From: Dirofilaria immitis
Lineage: Eukaryota > Nematoda > Chromadorea > Rhabditida > Onchocercidae
Direction: 5' to 3'
Assembly (NCBI GenBank): GCA_024305405.1
Contig: JAKNDB010000068.1
Span: forward strand, 3,968,501 to 4,032,500
DNA length: 64,000 nt
The translations under genes and the position numbers were made by a program. Shown piece after piece: positions 1 through 13,445 of this stretch. Below the pieces are notes generated by a model. The model searched no databases. It was not told the DNA's origin and worked only from the letters and a program-made list of their open reading frames with translations. Within the stretch, counting starts at the first letter, position 1; every line of letters starts with the position of its first letter.

Positions 1-24
1 AAAATATTTCAAAAAAATTTTAGG

Positions 25-3000
25 ATGGTTCGAGAAAGTAAATCTCAATTAGATTTTGTGAAGAGAGAATTATTGTTACATATGAAAAATCATATCGTTG
101 CAACGATGAACGCAAGAAGAGAGGTAATATTTTTAATCAAATTAATTTAAAAACGACATTTCTGCGAAATTGACCAGTTTTATACTATAAGTTCAATTAT
201 TAAATGAAGTTAAACGTATCAGAATTATTTCAAATCTAAACAAAATTGTAAAATAATTTGTTCTACTTAAAATAATTTGCTCTACAAATTAAATTCATTA
301 CATTTTTTAGAAATTATCTTGTAGGATTTCTTGGTAATTGTTAAGCTGAATAATCTATTAGATTCTTTGAGTACAAAAAAATTTCCCAATATTCTCGAAA
401 AATATTTCGTGAAACTTATTACTCCATAATATACGGAATCCAAATTTATTTTGAGATCTATGGTGCATTAAACGAATTATTTGATACCAGTGGTACGGAT
501 TTTTACAATCTCTCTTCAACTGTGAAACACATAAAAATAATTCGGTTGCTGATAAAATGTCTGGAAAAATATAAACCACATCAATATTTGCAAGTATGTA
601 AATTATGAAAAAAATTATGATAAAATATGTTGACGGAAAGAGATATTTGGTATACTGTAGTTAATTGGCCTCATTTCTAAAAAAACACTAAGGTAGCAGA
701 ACCCGAAAAGTTATCTGAGAGTAAAATAAAACAATTATTGTGATTAATAAAACAATTGTGATTAATTTTTTTTTAATTAGAGATTTAAGTTCAGTTTTCA
801 TCGTATTTGTTGTAGAATTTTGGAAATGGAGATTTTTATTATTTATTTTTGACGGTTGTTGAGTTACTTTAAACTATAGTTTTACGAGTTTCAAGGATGC
901 CTTCTCTGTGTGGAATTCATGTTTAGCTCCTGCAGTGCTCGCCCTTTCTGATCGTATGGAACAACGGAAATACAGCAGACATGCAAAATTACTTGCTGCT
1001 TGTTTATTTGATTCAGATGAGGGTTGTTTTGTTTTTTGGACCCCGAAAAGTTTTTCTTTTAATTAAAAAATGTTTTTTATATTGTATATTGAATAACTTT
1101 GCAATCAAATTTTGATTATTTAGTTGCAGTCAGATTTAATGATCATTCGATCAGTAGTTGATCAATACAAAATTTTTCTTATTTCAAACCTTTCTTCTTT
1201 GTCACCTTACTGTTGATTAGTAAAGTGACTGAAGTATCGAGTATTAAATTTTCGAAAAGATTATTCTAAATCTCATACTGCATATCAGAATGATTAATTT
1301 TAGTACACAAAAGCCATTATTTGCTTGGGACATGTCGTACGATTACATGATGACGACATCCATTCAAGAATATTGCTCACGTACTGGTTGTGCCTTCTGG
1401 GATATTGGTCACTAGCTAAAACACAGGTGTTTCATGAAGAAGATATAAAGCGAATGAACTCTGCTCATAAAGAAATCATTAATGAAGTTATTAACAACAT
1501 CATTCATCTACATACAGGAAAAGTAATGATATGTTGCTTTCTACTCTTTTGAAATTAAAATAATTGCATCAGATATCTCACAGAAAACAACTGGAATTAT
1601 TATGGTACAGTAAAATCTCCTATTTAGAAAAAGTAAGTAAAAGATGAAAGGTTTAGGAAGAACTGAATAATGAGCTATTTCATTAATAAAATCTGTATCA
1701 TCTAGAGTCATTATTCCGGTGATGCATCGTCAGTGCAAGACCATATTCTCAAAACTATGCAGTATTTCGAATCTGTCCTTACGAAATCGAAAGCAAAAAC
1801 CTTCCAGCAATACGAAGCTCAAATTCTTGTTAAACGAGTTTTGATAGCTGCTAGTCATTTTCCATTCGTTGATTTAACACTGGTAAGACATCTTCTAGTT
1901 TGAGTTTTGTCGATTATATTTAATCACAAATACATATGCAAATGAATTGAAAATAATTCTTGGTTAGGAATATGTTTAATAACTAATTTTAAGAAAATAA
2001 AATTTAATTGAGGTTTTGAGAACTCTTCAATCTAATCAAATAATAATCATATTTTCCTATAATTGCATATTAAACATGGCCAAATGTAGTATTTACATAA
2101 AAATTTTTGGATATTTAGTTAAATTAAATTATCATGTTTCATGTGTTTTACCAGAAATATGTCGCAATTACTCAACCTGTATAAGCTTTGCTGCAGATCG
2201 GTGATCCATTACAAAATATGGATTTCATAAAAGCCCGTTATGAAACGTTAGTGAAATGTCGAAGTAATGTATATTATGGCAACAGCATGAAAGAAGAGGA
2301 TGCCGGATGTGCTGCGTTTGGTGCAACGTTCCTTTCAGGTGGTGATGAATTTCAAGAAACTAAAATTGATGAATATCGTAAGTTCAAAAATCTCAGTTTC
2401 AATTTATTTATTATTTCTATCAAAAGTGACTAATTAATTAAAATAAAAAATTTGAATTTCGTTGGTTTTTGAGACTAGAAATAATGTTCAAATTGGTATT
2501 TGAGAATAATTATAGAAAAATAAAGCTGTTAGCCGCTTCAATTTTATTCCTTCCCAATTCTATTCGAGTAGGAAAAAACAGTTGAGCCAGAGCAGTTTAT
2601 AATTAAATATTCAGATTATTTATACTGGAGATTTAAAATAATCTGTAATTAAAAGATATCTGGTTTCCGAATATTGATTAAATCTGTTATTTCTTGTAGA
2701 GTTCTAAAGATAGGTATTTCATTTTGCAGTGAAATTAAGTGCAGCTCTAGCAGAACATTTCAAAGGGGTGCTTCAGCTATGTTTTAAATATGTTGAGTTG
2801 GGAATCCTTCGAGAGAGTGAAAGTGAAGGACTGAAATTATTGCACCAAGTTCTAAAGACAACAAATTTGCAAAGGTTTGTGTTTGGTATAATGGTTGCTG
2901 ACTGATTGCAGTATGAAAATTAAAATTTAATAAGTATGTGAAAATCTTAGAACAAAATTCTTGATTTCTGACTATCATTCTTCCTAAAACCTTGTGCAGC

Positions 3001-6000
3001 TATCGTAATGTTAGTTTCTAACTTCTGATTAGGTGTTTGTCAGTGCTGAACGTCCTATTTCTTACATCAACGTTTGCCCATGGATGTAGTGTCAACATTC
3101 GTCCAGATCCATTTCGACCTATGATTGCTTCTTTGTGGAATGTTAGTTGTAGTTTTTTAGTTAAACTATTTTAGCTGGGATTTTCTTGTAATACATGCGT
3201 TTTAAAAATTGTTATCTATTAACTCATTTTCATCGGTAGCATTATCCCAATCTATAAACATCATTTCTTAAGAGATCAAAAAGCGAAACTTCTATTGATA
3301 CAAACGACGAAAGGCAGAACAAAAATTCTTCCAGAAATCAAGAAATAATAAATCTCAGTGACGATGAATCAAGCAAGTAAGTTATATTATCAGTTACTAA
3401 ATTTAAATATGAAAATCACAAAATAGTATTTAACATTGTTGTTGGTAATCGTAATCATTTCAACAATTTTCTAGATTTGATTTTTGATTTATTAATAATC
3501 ATATATTTTATTCATGAATATTTTTAACTTTTAAACAACATAGGTATTCCTGAATTGACCTCTCTCCTTCTATTCTTCCATCTTTTTCTCTCTGCCGAAT
3601 GAAATATGGAGTGTTTTCAAATTTCAGCTTTTGCAAACAAATAAAGAAAATATGCAGAATAAATTAGTATTGGAAGAACATAATAAAGATTGTGGTTGTG
3701 TAATATGTACACTTTGTAACATGAATCCACAAATGCGTACAGAAGCTATCTTTTCGAAGTTGTTGTTTTATCGGTATTCATCAAGAATGTTTCGAATTTT
3801 TTCCGAACGGTAATTTTTATATTTTTATTTAGATTTATTAGATTGATTTTATTAATTTTTCATTATAGATTATTATTTCAATCATCAGTTACTCCTACTT
3901 TATTTTTTTCAATAAACAATTTGAAATAATTATTCTACGAGAGGCACATATTCTAGGATTCTGGAACTGCCTCAGGAAACTTTATTAGACATTATTGGGA
4001 TTTGTTCAGCACTTCAAAAAGAAGTAACAGATAAGGTAATTTTTCCTTGCTTATTGATTAAAATTTTCATTAACACTTGCTTTTTCTGCTTTTCTCCACT
4101 AAATCTCGTCGTTTAATCAAATACTTGAATATACTTCAGGCAATCAATGAACGACGATATCCATTGGAAGCATTAGATCGTTTTCTATTTGCAGCAATTC
4201 GATGGCTTCGAAGAGTTGGTGAAGAAGAAAAACCGGAAATTGTACAGGATGTAATAAAGGAATCGTTGAAAGTGTGTTCTTAAAATTTTTTTCCTTACCG
4301 GAATGCATGAGTTTTGACATAGTTGTTAGTGAGTTCCTTCGGTATAAATATTTTGATATTTTGAGGAAGTTTTTTTTTGTTTTTCAATGTTTTCAATATA
4401 TAATAGTTAGAGTTAGGATTTATAGATATGCTCAACGGATCCCATATACTTTCGCTGGCAATGGTTGACAATAAGGCAGTTAGCACGAACACCGCTGAAA
4501 ATTCCAAGGCTAGAATGGATACGTAGTATGCGCATCTCACCACTGAAAGCAGGATTACGTTCACCGTTAAAATCTATCGTCATTAATCTTGCTTCAGAGC
4601 TGAATACTTTGTACGTGAAGCAATGCTGTCTTGACCCGTAGTGAAAAGATATAATAACTAGTAGAAAGAAAAAGTGTTAACACTCCATATGCCGTATGGA
4701 ACTACCAAAATATAAACAAGATTTGAAATCTAGGCAGCTTTTTAATATGCAATTCACTTATGTTAATTAGTCTCAAAACATTTCCCATCATATTTCTTAT
4801 ACCATTGTGATTATCATTTCTTCAGAACACTTTGCTCACCCAATCCTTCTTCCATTTTGAATTCCGAAACAGTTACGCCAGTCATAAAAACAAATCGTAA
4901 AATTACTGCGGAAATCACTCCCAATTATGTGAACACCGAGATGGAAGAAGCTCGGAAAGATTTCGATTCTTTTTCCCATCTTTTTACAGGTTTAATTTCT
5001 CTATAAATTGTATAAATTTCATGAAGATAGAAATTCTGATTTATCTTTCAAGCATTCATCGTTTATAAAGCTTCATGTGACTCACAGCTCGAAGTTTCGA
5101 CTTTAGGGAATGGCGATTTCAAACGTGTTCCTATTTGGGACAAATCTGTGCTTTTCAATATAAAGCCGACTGGATTGAATCAGGATGGAACGCGGCTTAT
5201 TATTTTAATGAAGCGATGTTTATCAGTACTCGTCAGTTGGCTCGTATGATTTCTAACAAATCGGAAGAGAGCCATGACTTTCATTTCAAAAATATTGAAA
5301 AATTTAAAAAGCTGTTCAGCGTTTGCCAACTGGTTGGTTTTTAATATTTTTTCGAAGATGAATATAATGAGGAAATTCTAGAGTTGTATTATAATAGTAA
5401 TTTTCAATTCATACTCATTTCTAAAAATGCTCATTTTAATTGTTTGCGACCACTTATTAGTCATGTCATTTTTTGTTTGATAGAGAATCATATTATCACA
5501 GGAACCGAAAGATTTTTTTAATCTCATTAGTGGCAAAACGCGCTCGTTGTTTAAGAATGATAAATAAATCAAATTAAACCAATATTCATTTTTTTATGAA
5601 TTCGTTAATGGCATTTTCTAAATTTCGTATAACGAATAGCAGAAATTTGCAAATTACATACTATTTTGAGCATTAAATTTTCAGACTTAACGGTGGTACA
5701 GCTTTTTCTGGATTCTAGGCGAATACTTTGGTTAATCAAATTGTATAATAGTCACTTACCATTAGTTGTGCCAATTGCATCCGTTCCACAGGTATTGATT
5801 GATTACGTAGTATTTGTTAATGACTGTAACTGTAATAAAGATATGATCAATTTGTCTCATAAAAATTATTTTAATATTTATTCAAAATTTAAATCATATC
5901 ATGAAGTAAGATATTCCCTTAAGTTGAATGTTTTGTTCAACTGCTCTCTCTTTAATCAAGTCACTATGCTGGGTGTCATATTCGTCAATTTGGTTACAAA

Positions 6001-9000
6001 AAAAGGAATCAGTTATTGAATACTGCAATTTGAATCATAATGTATTGAAGTACGAAATGAGGTTTATCTCTCAGATCTATTGTTCAAGGAGTATTTAGAG
6101 AGTGGTTGTTAATCTTCAAATAGATAAATTTTGAATTAAAAGAATTCTGGACTTAACGGAGATTCATGTTGGTCGAGAAAGTTAGAAAAATTTCTTGATT
6201 TTCTGAAACAAATGTAAGAAAATTATTTATAGGATGACGTGCTTCTGAAACGTTTCTTAACTTTGTTGTTAGAGAATGATGCGTCAGGAAATCTCAGTAA
6301 GACATGCACAGATCCGAAAGAATATTGGCAGATAAGAAGAAAGCTGGATAAGAAACTGAAGGTTGGATTTCTTAGAATGATTATGCAACTTTTAAATTTT
6401 TGATTAGAAAATTGTAATTGTGTTTTTGCCAACAGGAATTAAGGAGCAAAAGAATTTTTTTAAGTAAAAAGTTTTCATCTTTAGTATTTAATATCTTACT
6501 TCTAATGTTTTTTGGTAAGCTATTAATTTTTAAAGCATTGCCTAATGCAAAAATATTGTAATAGATAATTGAAATCTTTGAGCATAAAAAGAATTGAAAA
6601 ATTTTATAGCGGTAGAAGCAGAAAATTGTAAAGTTTTTACAGACTTTGGTCAGCGAAGTACAAACAGAATGGTTTGGAATTTTTTCTATTCTACTCTTAC
6701 CTTCCGTAGGTATAAATGATGCTCATGTGTCAGTTGTGGATGAATTAATGAACAATGGATTTTCAAGAAGCTTTGCAAATGTATGCTTATCCTGACTTTT
6801 CATGTTATACTATTAATTATTAATACCATAACGATTTTTTTGTGAATTTTGAAGAATCATTCTATAAAATTTCGAAGAATCATTTAACAGAATCATTCTA
6901 TAAAATATGGTAATATGAGGAACTGAGCAAATATAGTAGCGGCAAAAAAATAATATTTGGCAGTTGAATTTTTCTTATAAATTGCGAGAGCGAATCATTT
7001 TATGTAGCTTTTCCGAAATTATTTTTATATTTTTTCTAGACATTAGTTGAGAATTTGGATTTATCGACAACAAACTGGCGGCAATTGTTGCAGAGGTTTT
7101 CAAGTTTGGAAAATTTTGATGAAACTGTTGCTGCACGCATTGCTGACTGTCGAAATCGTTGGATATCGGAATTCGGGAAGCAATCATTCACTCGTGATTT
7201 TTCAAACAGTTATGTCGTGTTTTGCGTCTCACCAGTAAGTCTTAGAATTATGGTTTTATATCAAAGAAAGTTTTCAAGCATCTCCAAAAAACAGAAGCCG
7301 AAAAATTCTGAAAGGTTAGAAATTTTTCCGCCAAATTTCTCTATTTTAGTTTTATTTGAATATGGAATGATTCTGTTAAATGAGTTATCTTACTGAATTA
7401 AGTAGGAAACAATCATACAATCATAACTTTTACAAAAGCATTAGTTGGCGGTAATATCCTTATTGATTTCTTTCTAGGAATTAGCTTCATTTCCTTTCGA
7501 ACTTTTGCCAATAATGGAGTCGCATAAGCGTGTCTGCAGAATATCATCATTTCATATGTTCGAGAAACTTTTGTCTCGTTCGAAAAAGGTCATTCCTTTT
7601 TATTGGTTTTCTCTCTTTTAAACTTCGTGAAATTTTTATATTGTAATTTTAGATACCAAAAACGGTGGATGGAAAAAATTCTTTTTACGTGCTCGATCCT
7701 GGAGGTGATTTGACCGATACGCAAAAAGACTCTCGAAAGAACTAGAAAAATATACCTGTTGGAAAGGAACAATTGGAGCTGCTCCGAAACCGGAAGAATT
7801 GCGCAATTCGTTAGAAACCAGTGATCTGTTCTTGTAAGCTTAATCTTGCAATCACCATCTGTTTTGAAACTTTTTAGCGCTTCAAGAAAAAACTCAGCAA
7901 TTTCAGTAAATTTTCACATTATGAATTTGTAATATTTATCCTGTTTATTGGTAACATTAACACTTCATGATTTAATTAAATTCCTTTTGTGTTAGATATG
8001 CAATGGCTGGCATAAGTACTAAGGAATTTTCAGAGTTTTCATTGCTTTATAACGTTATTTTCAATATCTATAAGTTAGCATAACGAGATTTTAGTTCTTT
8101 TCATCAAGTTTCTTTTTCATCTTTTTTTTGTAGCTATATGGGTCATGGAAGTGGTGGTAGATATTTCGGAAGATCAACCGTATTGCGGAGTAATATTCGT
8201 GCCGTATCACTTCTTATGGGTTGTTCCAGGTTTAATATGTTGCTTTGCATGATTTTATGAAATTCAAATTCCATTCAAACAAAAATGACGAAGGACATAT
8301 CTTATTTCTAGCATTTTAAGACTTAAAATTCAATTAAATTTTTAGTGTTCGCATAGCTTACGAAGGAGAAGGATTCGACGGCAGAGGTGCGATTTACGAT
8401 TATGTTATAGCAAAATGTCCCTGCATTGTCGGTTGTCTTTGGATGGTGAGTTGTGTTTAGAGCAGGAGCGAAATAAATTTCAAATCAATGAGTAAAAAAT
8501 TTTTCGGTCTACTCTCATAAAAATTTTCCTCACAAATTAAAAGGATATATCTTACGTATAAATAAATGTTCCATAATGCGTTTGATTAAATGATACCAGC
8601 CAATATAAAATGATTTTTTTGATGTAATCGAATAATTTGGAAATTTTAATATCCTTTTGTTTAAGGTAACTGATGGTGAAATTGATAGAGTGCTGTTGGC
8701 TCTTTTGGATTTCTGTTTCTCGGAAATGCAAAAACCGATTAATGACAAAATCAAGCCGAAGTTAGTTTTTGAGAAATATTTTATTTTTAAAATTCAAAAA
8801 AAAACGCACTGTTTTTTTAGAATAATTAAAAATTGTTTTGTGCTTTATTTCTCTATGAATTTTACTCTGCGATGTTTGCATGTGTGTTTATCATATATTA
8901 TTTTAATTTAAAAAAATTTTTGATTATATTGATTCATGTCTATTTTTAAAATTAAAATGAAAGCTTTTAGTTAAAACAAATTTCAGCTCGTCATATCGAT

Positions 9001-9233
9001 TGCTGATAGACGCAATTGCATACGCTCGTACAGCATGCAAGCTAAAGTATATGACTGGTGGCGCTGTTGTCGCATATGGATTGCCTATTGTAACTCATTT
9101 GTCGGACGATATGATGACGATGAAGCAGCAGTCCGTTACAACACAACTTGTGGAGAAAAGTACTCCTTTGTTATCAGAATCCAGGGAATTATTAGAGACT
9201 CGATCTACTTCTGGAAAACCATCCCGTTGTTGA
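25..9233 (+). CDS. sep-1: Separase (cysteine protease, clan CD, family C50), multi-exon
   Basis: Separase cuts the cohesin kleisin at anaphase onset. The C-terminal catalytic half is unmistakable. Exon 8134-8229 encodes the catalytic His motif YMGHGSGG and ends with the catalytic Cys motif LLMGCSS. Exons 8346-8445 (EGFDGRGAIYDY), 8666-8760 and 8987-9233 (stop) follow in phase. Upstream separase-like blocks are REWRFQTCSYLGQ (about 5105), TDPKEYWQIRRKLDKKL (6.3 kb), EWFGIFSILLLP (6.7 kb), and exons 7040-7234, 7478-7588 and 7653-7833. N-terminal helical exons include 1303-1529, 1706-1882 and 2197-2377. The ATG at 25 follows an AG acceptor. My rough exon total is about 1250 codons, close to the nematode family size, so the gene may be complete (inference). 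The frame breaks at A-runs 375-381 and 7723-7727; one added A restores each. Internal exon borders before 5 kb are approximate. Confidence 0.93.
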
Positions 9234-9321
9234 AACTGAAATCAGTAATAAAATCTGTTCTGTGTGATCAATGAGTACAATTATGGTTTATGCGTGGAAT
9301 TCCTCTGACCAGAGATTTTTT

Positions 9322-9327
9322 AATAAA
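9322..9327 (+). terminator. Poly(A) signal AATAAA, separase 3' end
   Basis: A canonical AATAAA lies about 90 bases after the separase stop codon at 9231-9233 and is the first one downstream. Confidence 0.55.
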
Positions 9328-10385
9328 AGTATATATTCTCATTCTGAAATTTCAATTTTTCTTATTTCTAAAAGTTTTATGGTGTACTCCTCCGTTATAT
9401 AGCAAATGCACATAAAATGCATTGTCTTTCCCTCAAATTTAACCTTATATTATGTTTTAATACTCATGTTGAATTATTTTCGCGCGAAAAATTCGAATAA
9501 TTTTTTTCTAGTTATATTAAAAATTTGAAAAAATTATTCAGAATTTTAGCGAGTATGGAATTAGACCATCACAATATGCGAATTTTCTCTTTTTGCTGTT
9601 GTCACAAATCCTGGTACTTGTAGTGGAAAATAGCTGGCATGCTTTATTTTTAGCTTATTTTTCTTGATGTCCTTTGATGTATACAAATTTGAAAATTAAA
9701 AATTTTCATAATTGTTCAACAATGTAAAAAAGTGCAAATTATTCTTCATTTTCCAGGTTACTTTTTACTTCCTTTATTTAATTACTTATTGTCTTTTCTC
9801 CGTGCCTCGTTTTCTACCATTTTTATTTAGTTCATTTTTTCAAATTTTGTTTTTATGTGAATACTTATGTGGAAGCATGTATTCTGCTGTAGCAAAACAA
9901 TTCTGCAAAACTTTTTTCAAAAAACGTCGAAGTACTATATCGTGTGATATTATAAGAATAAAATATGAATAAGAAATGGATCGACAGAAGATAGCAGCAA
10001 CAGATGTTGTTATGAAAGCATTTTATTTACTTATTTATTTTTGAATAACTGTCATGGGCAATAATTGTTTTGAAGATTTTACCGATGGTATAAGGTGATA
10101 TAAGTTAACGGCAATTGTTACGAGTATTACTGAGAAGTCGGAATATCGAGAAATCTTGACTGTTGATTTGTTGGAAGTTTGCTTGACAAGGGATTAGTAG
10201 TAGAGAATTGTGAACTAAATCTAATTGATTATTCGAAGGGTGCTGTTTCTCTTTTTTGCGGCAGTTTGTTTAATATTATTTAATTATACATTGGTTTATT
10301 ATCATTAATATTTGAAATTTATTATTATCATGCATCCTTCAGTGCAAAAATATATATATATATACAATATTTGAAATTATCAAGA
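9328..10385. other. Convergent intergenic region, no gene supported
   Basis: This is the spacer between two 3' ends (separase + and BBS5 -). It is A+T-rich and includes a short TA run near 10351-10362. An 86-codon open frame at 9712-9972 (+) is rich in Phe/Leu, as expected from T-rich DNA. It has no family resemblance and no convincing splice context, so I do not call it. Confidence 0.6.
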
Positions 10386-10391
10386 TTTATT
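10386..10391 (-). terminator. Poly(A) signal for BBS5 (AATAAA on the minus strand)
   Basis: TTTATT on the + strand reads AATAAA on the minus strand, about 65 bases beyond the BBS5 stop codon at 10454-10456. Confidence 0.5.
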
Positions 10392-10453
10392 ATTATTCAA
10401 AGATCAACTCAAAAAACAAAAAACTGAATTGGATTAGTAATGGGAAAAATCAT

Positions 10454-13001
10454 TTAATCCACATGGATCTTCCATAGATCAGCAAGAGTAAAACCAGGTT
10501 TAAGTTGTTCGATAGCAACTCCAAGCTCTTCTGAATAAACCGGTGGTCGAATTTGTCCACCAACGACACCATCCGAGAAATAAGCCTACAAATATGATTT
10601 TATCCGATTTCTACACGAATATTTAAAAACATAACTTTGTTATGTTTCATAACAAAAAATGAATTGAAATTAATCAAAAATCGTACAGCATATGCATCAG
10701 ATCGAAGTGGTCGATCATCAAGCTCTACATCATCTTCCACCTGTTTTATCATATCTCCTATAGCTTGTGGTGTACCCTGTAAACTTTCTAAAAAATTATC
10801 ATTATTTTGTATATTTCTTTATCCTCAAATATATATGAACGTGGTGCTTAGTTAAAATTTGAATCAAATAATTAAAGAAATGGAAAGATAATAAACAAAA
10901 ATAAACATGCCGGTCTTTCTCGAACAAATTGTACACCAAAAATGGGTTTTGTCGCATATGCATTCTGAAGCGCAGATATTGTTTTGTAAATATCCTTTAG
11001 TCTTTCTTCTGGATCGATACGAAAACCAAGAACATATTCCTTATTCTGCTAACAATCATAGTTCAGAATCTGATTTGATGATAAAAGCAAGGGATAACAC
11101 AATATACATTATCTGTGACATTTAGCACAATTTATGGATAACTTATTTATGAAGTAGCATCTGAATGCTTTAGTTTGTTTAGCAAAAAAAGTATAGATAT
11201 TTGTTTGAGAAATAATAGGAAAAATATTATCGTTCAAACGTAACAATAATTATAGATAAACTGAGAGTCTAAATGTTATTGAAATTTTGAGCTAGGATAA
11301 AAAAAACTAAAAACAAATTAACAAAAACTAGCTTAGAACGAAATAATTTCTTTAAACTTACAATGACAGAAGTTCCAATAACCAAAGCAAGACCGAAACG
11401 TGAATGACGTATACGGCAATCTTGTACTTGCAAATATGGTATACTTACGTTGTACATGACATTTGTTGTTGCAAACCATACCATACGAATATTTGTAAGT
11501 ATCATAACACCAAGCGTTCCCTTGAATTGATAAAAATTTTTTAAGCATTTGTAAATGTTTGTCAAATTATTAAGGATAAAAACAAATGTCAATTAATTAC
11601 GTTTAAAATCTACTTTTTGATAATTTTTGTTGTAGTCTATATATGGTTTGACTAGTATTTCAGATTCGCATGATTCTAAAAATCAATTTAGAATCTAATT
11701 TTGGAATCTCGAATCAATTTTAGAATCTAAAATATACATGCTTTTTTGATACTCTTCGATTGCTAATTTATATGTGATATAAGTATCTGATTAGAATTCT
11801 AAGTTTGCATGATTCCGAAAGATGAAACTTTAAAGATCCTATAATGATTAAAGCAAATCATATCAATAGTAAATTAAAAAGTACGTTGCAAAGTTATAGT
11901 AATTTCAATTTTATTGCGATAAAACATCGAAGTGAATGCATGCATTATTTAGATAATTAACTTGCAATGAATATATACCTGATCATTACCCAAATTCCAT
12001 ACACCATCGAAACGATCACATTGTTGCTCTTCTGGTAAGATTCGAAGATGTTGTTCGTCATTTATGAGAGCACCACGCATTTTTAACTCTCGATAAAGCT
12101 TTGACGTTTCATATGCTCGATGAATAGCTATCACTGTCGTAAAAAGTTTTGTCTGCAGAATGTATTTATTTCATTGATGATTGGTTATAAGATTAGAAGT
12201 GAAATATTCATATTTAATTGAATTTTGATTTTCTCAACGAAATTATCCATAATTAATTTAAAGAATGAACCTGAGATGAATTGATACATGTGAAAATGAA
12301 TTCAAATCGAGCGTTTGCATGACGAGCCAACAAATAAAGAGATTCAGCCTGTCCACGAAGCCTTGATTTGGCAGTTCTAATCGTAACTCCACCTAGCGTA
12401 TTGTATCTGAAAAGTCGAACATCAAGAATAATTGTAGCGACATATTACGTAGCTGGATTATTAATCCATGTTGTAATAAAAATTTGATAAAAGAAATTCT
12501 CAGAAAGCAATTAAGGTTTGCTTATAAAGCGAAAATTTGGAAATTGATGATTAAAATTTTGCAATTTAAAAACTCATGAAAATACCCGACGCTTAGATTG
12601 ATACGTGATATAGCGGTTGCATGCCATGTAAGTCTTAAATTTGTAATTCGAATGACACCATTATCTCCACAGTTCCCTTTAGTATCCTCGACGCCATCGA
12701 TTCGATCCACCAAGTGTTCACCAGGAATCAAACGTAATAATCTGAAATATGTAGGTTGACAAAAAACGAAAAAAATGATAAGATGAAACTGAAATTAATT
12801 TATTATTTGCTGTATATTTGCATGACAATTCGTTATCATTATCATCAAATGATTTGCCTCTTGCATGAATGAAAGTGATAAGACTAAGTCAATAAAATCA
12901 TTGATTAAGCAAACAGTATACCGTGGATTTATATCGAATCGTATCTCACGATCTTGCCACATGACAAGTGATGGCATTTTAACTTTTAAAATTACAGTCA
13001 C
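10454..13001 (-). CDS. bbs-5: BBS5, BBSome subunit (two PH-like/DM16 repeats)
   Basis: BBS5 is a core BBSome subunit that binds phosphoinositides and supports traffic of membrane proteins in cilia. Exons in transcript order are 12922-13001, 12586-12741, 12271-12406, 11979-12152, 11362-11520, 10911-11045, 10687-10776 and 10454-10585. They sum to 1062 nt, or 353 codons plus stop, with matching phases and no frame break. Family blocks are [27 protein letters not shown]...[10 protein letters not shown] (first PH-like repeat), [27 protein letters not shown]...TNIRMVWFA (second repeat), [14 protein letters not shown] and the C-terminal [18 protein letters not shown]. The start could be Met1 (13001), Met9 or Met14; Met14 gives 340 residues, nearest the usual length of about 341. 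The intron after 10911 has a GC donor (CCG|GCATGT). Confidence 0.96.
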
Positions 13002-13431
13002 ATTTCAATCCTTTAAACGGAATATGTTTTTGTCGAATATCTAAATGATTGATTATTTCACTGAATAAAATTCCCTAACAGATAAAGAATTTTCATCAAA
13101 TCATAATGATCAAAAGATCTATTCTTATCAATGATAATATTTTTCTCCTTTCCTAACTTGAAATTATCTAAATTCTCGTCATTTCCAAAATATTTCTGCA
13201 TATTGTAATTCATTCTGAAACGATAGATAATCTTTTCAAAGATTAAACTGCAATGATAAGCCTTATCCAAGCTTTGCAAATTTCATTTCAGTTAACTTTA
13301 TAATCATAGGCAGAATCCTCTTACGAATTTTAAATAATAGTGATAGATAATAATAACCGCCTATTATAATATATTTTCGTAATAAATATTGATGACTTGA
13401 AAAGTAATAACATTTATAATAGAAGAGAAAG

Positions 13432-13445
13432 ATTACCATGACAAC
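13432..13445. promoter_or_regulatory. X-box (RFX/DAF-19 type site) upstream of BBS5
   Basis: ATTACCATGACAAC fits the 14-bp ciliary X-box consensus RYYNYYWTRRNRAC at every position and is an imperfect inverted repeat. It lies 431 bp upstream of the first BBS5 ATG. In C. elegans, bbs genes and many other ciliary genes are driven by DAF-19 through such sites, usually nearer the ATG. The consensus is degenerate, so function is an inference; the match to gene type and position on the promoter side support it. Confidence 0.6.

Noticed and set aside
4295..4564. 89-codon minus-strand open frame
   Set aside because: It lies opposite separase sequence (RTPLKIPRLEWIRSMRISPL region) and has no motif or splice context.
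9712..9972. 86-codon hydrophobic frame between separase and BBS5
   Set aside because: T-rich composition explains the Phe/Leu content, and it sits between two converging 3' ends.
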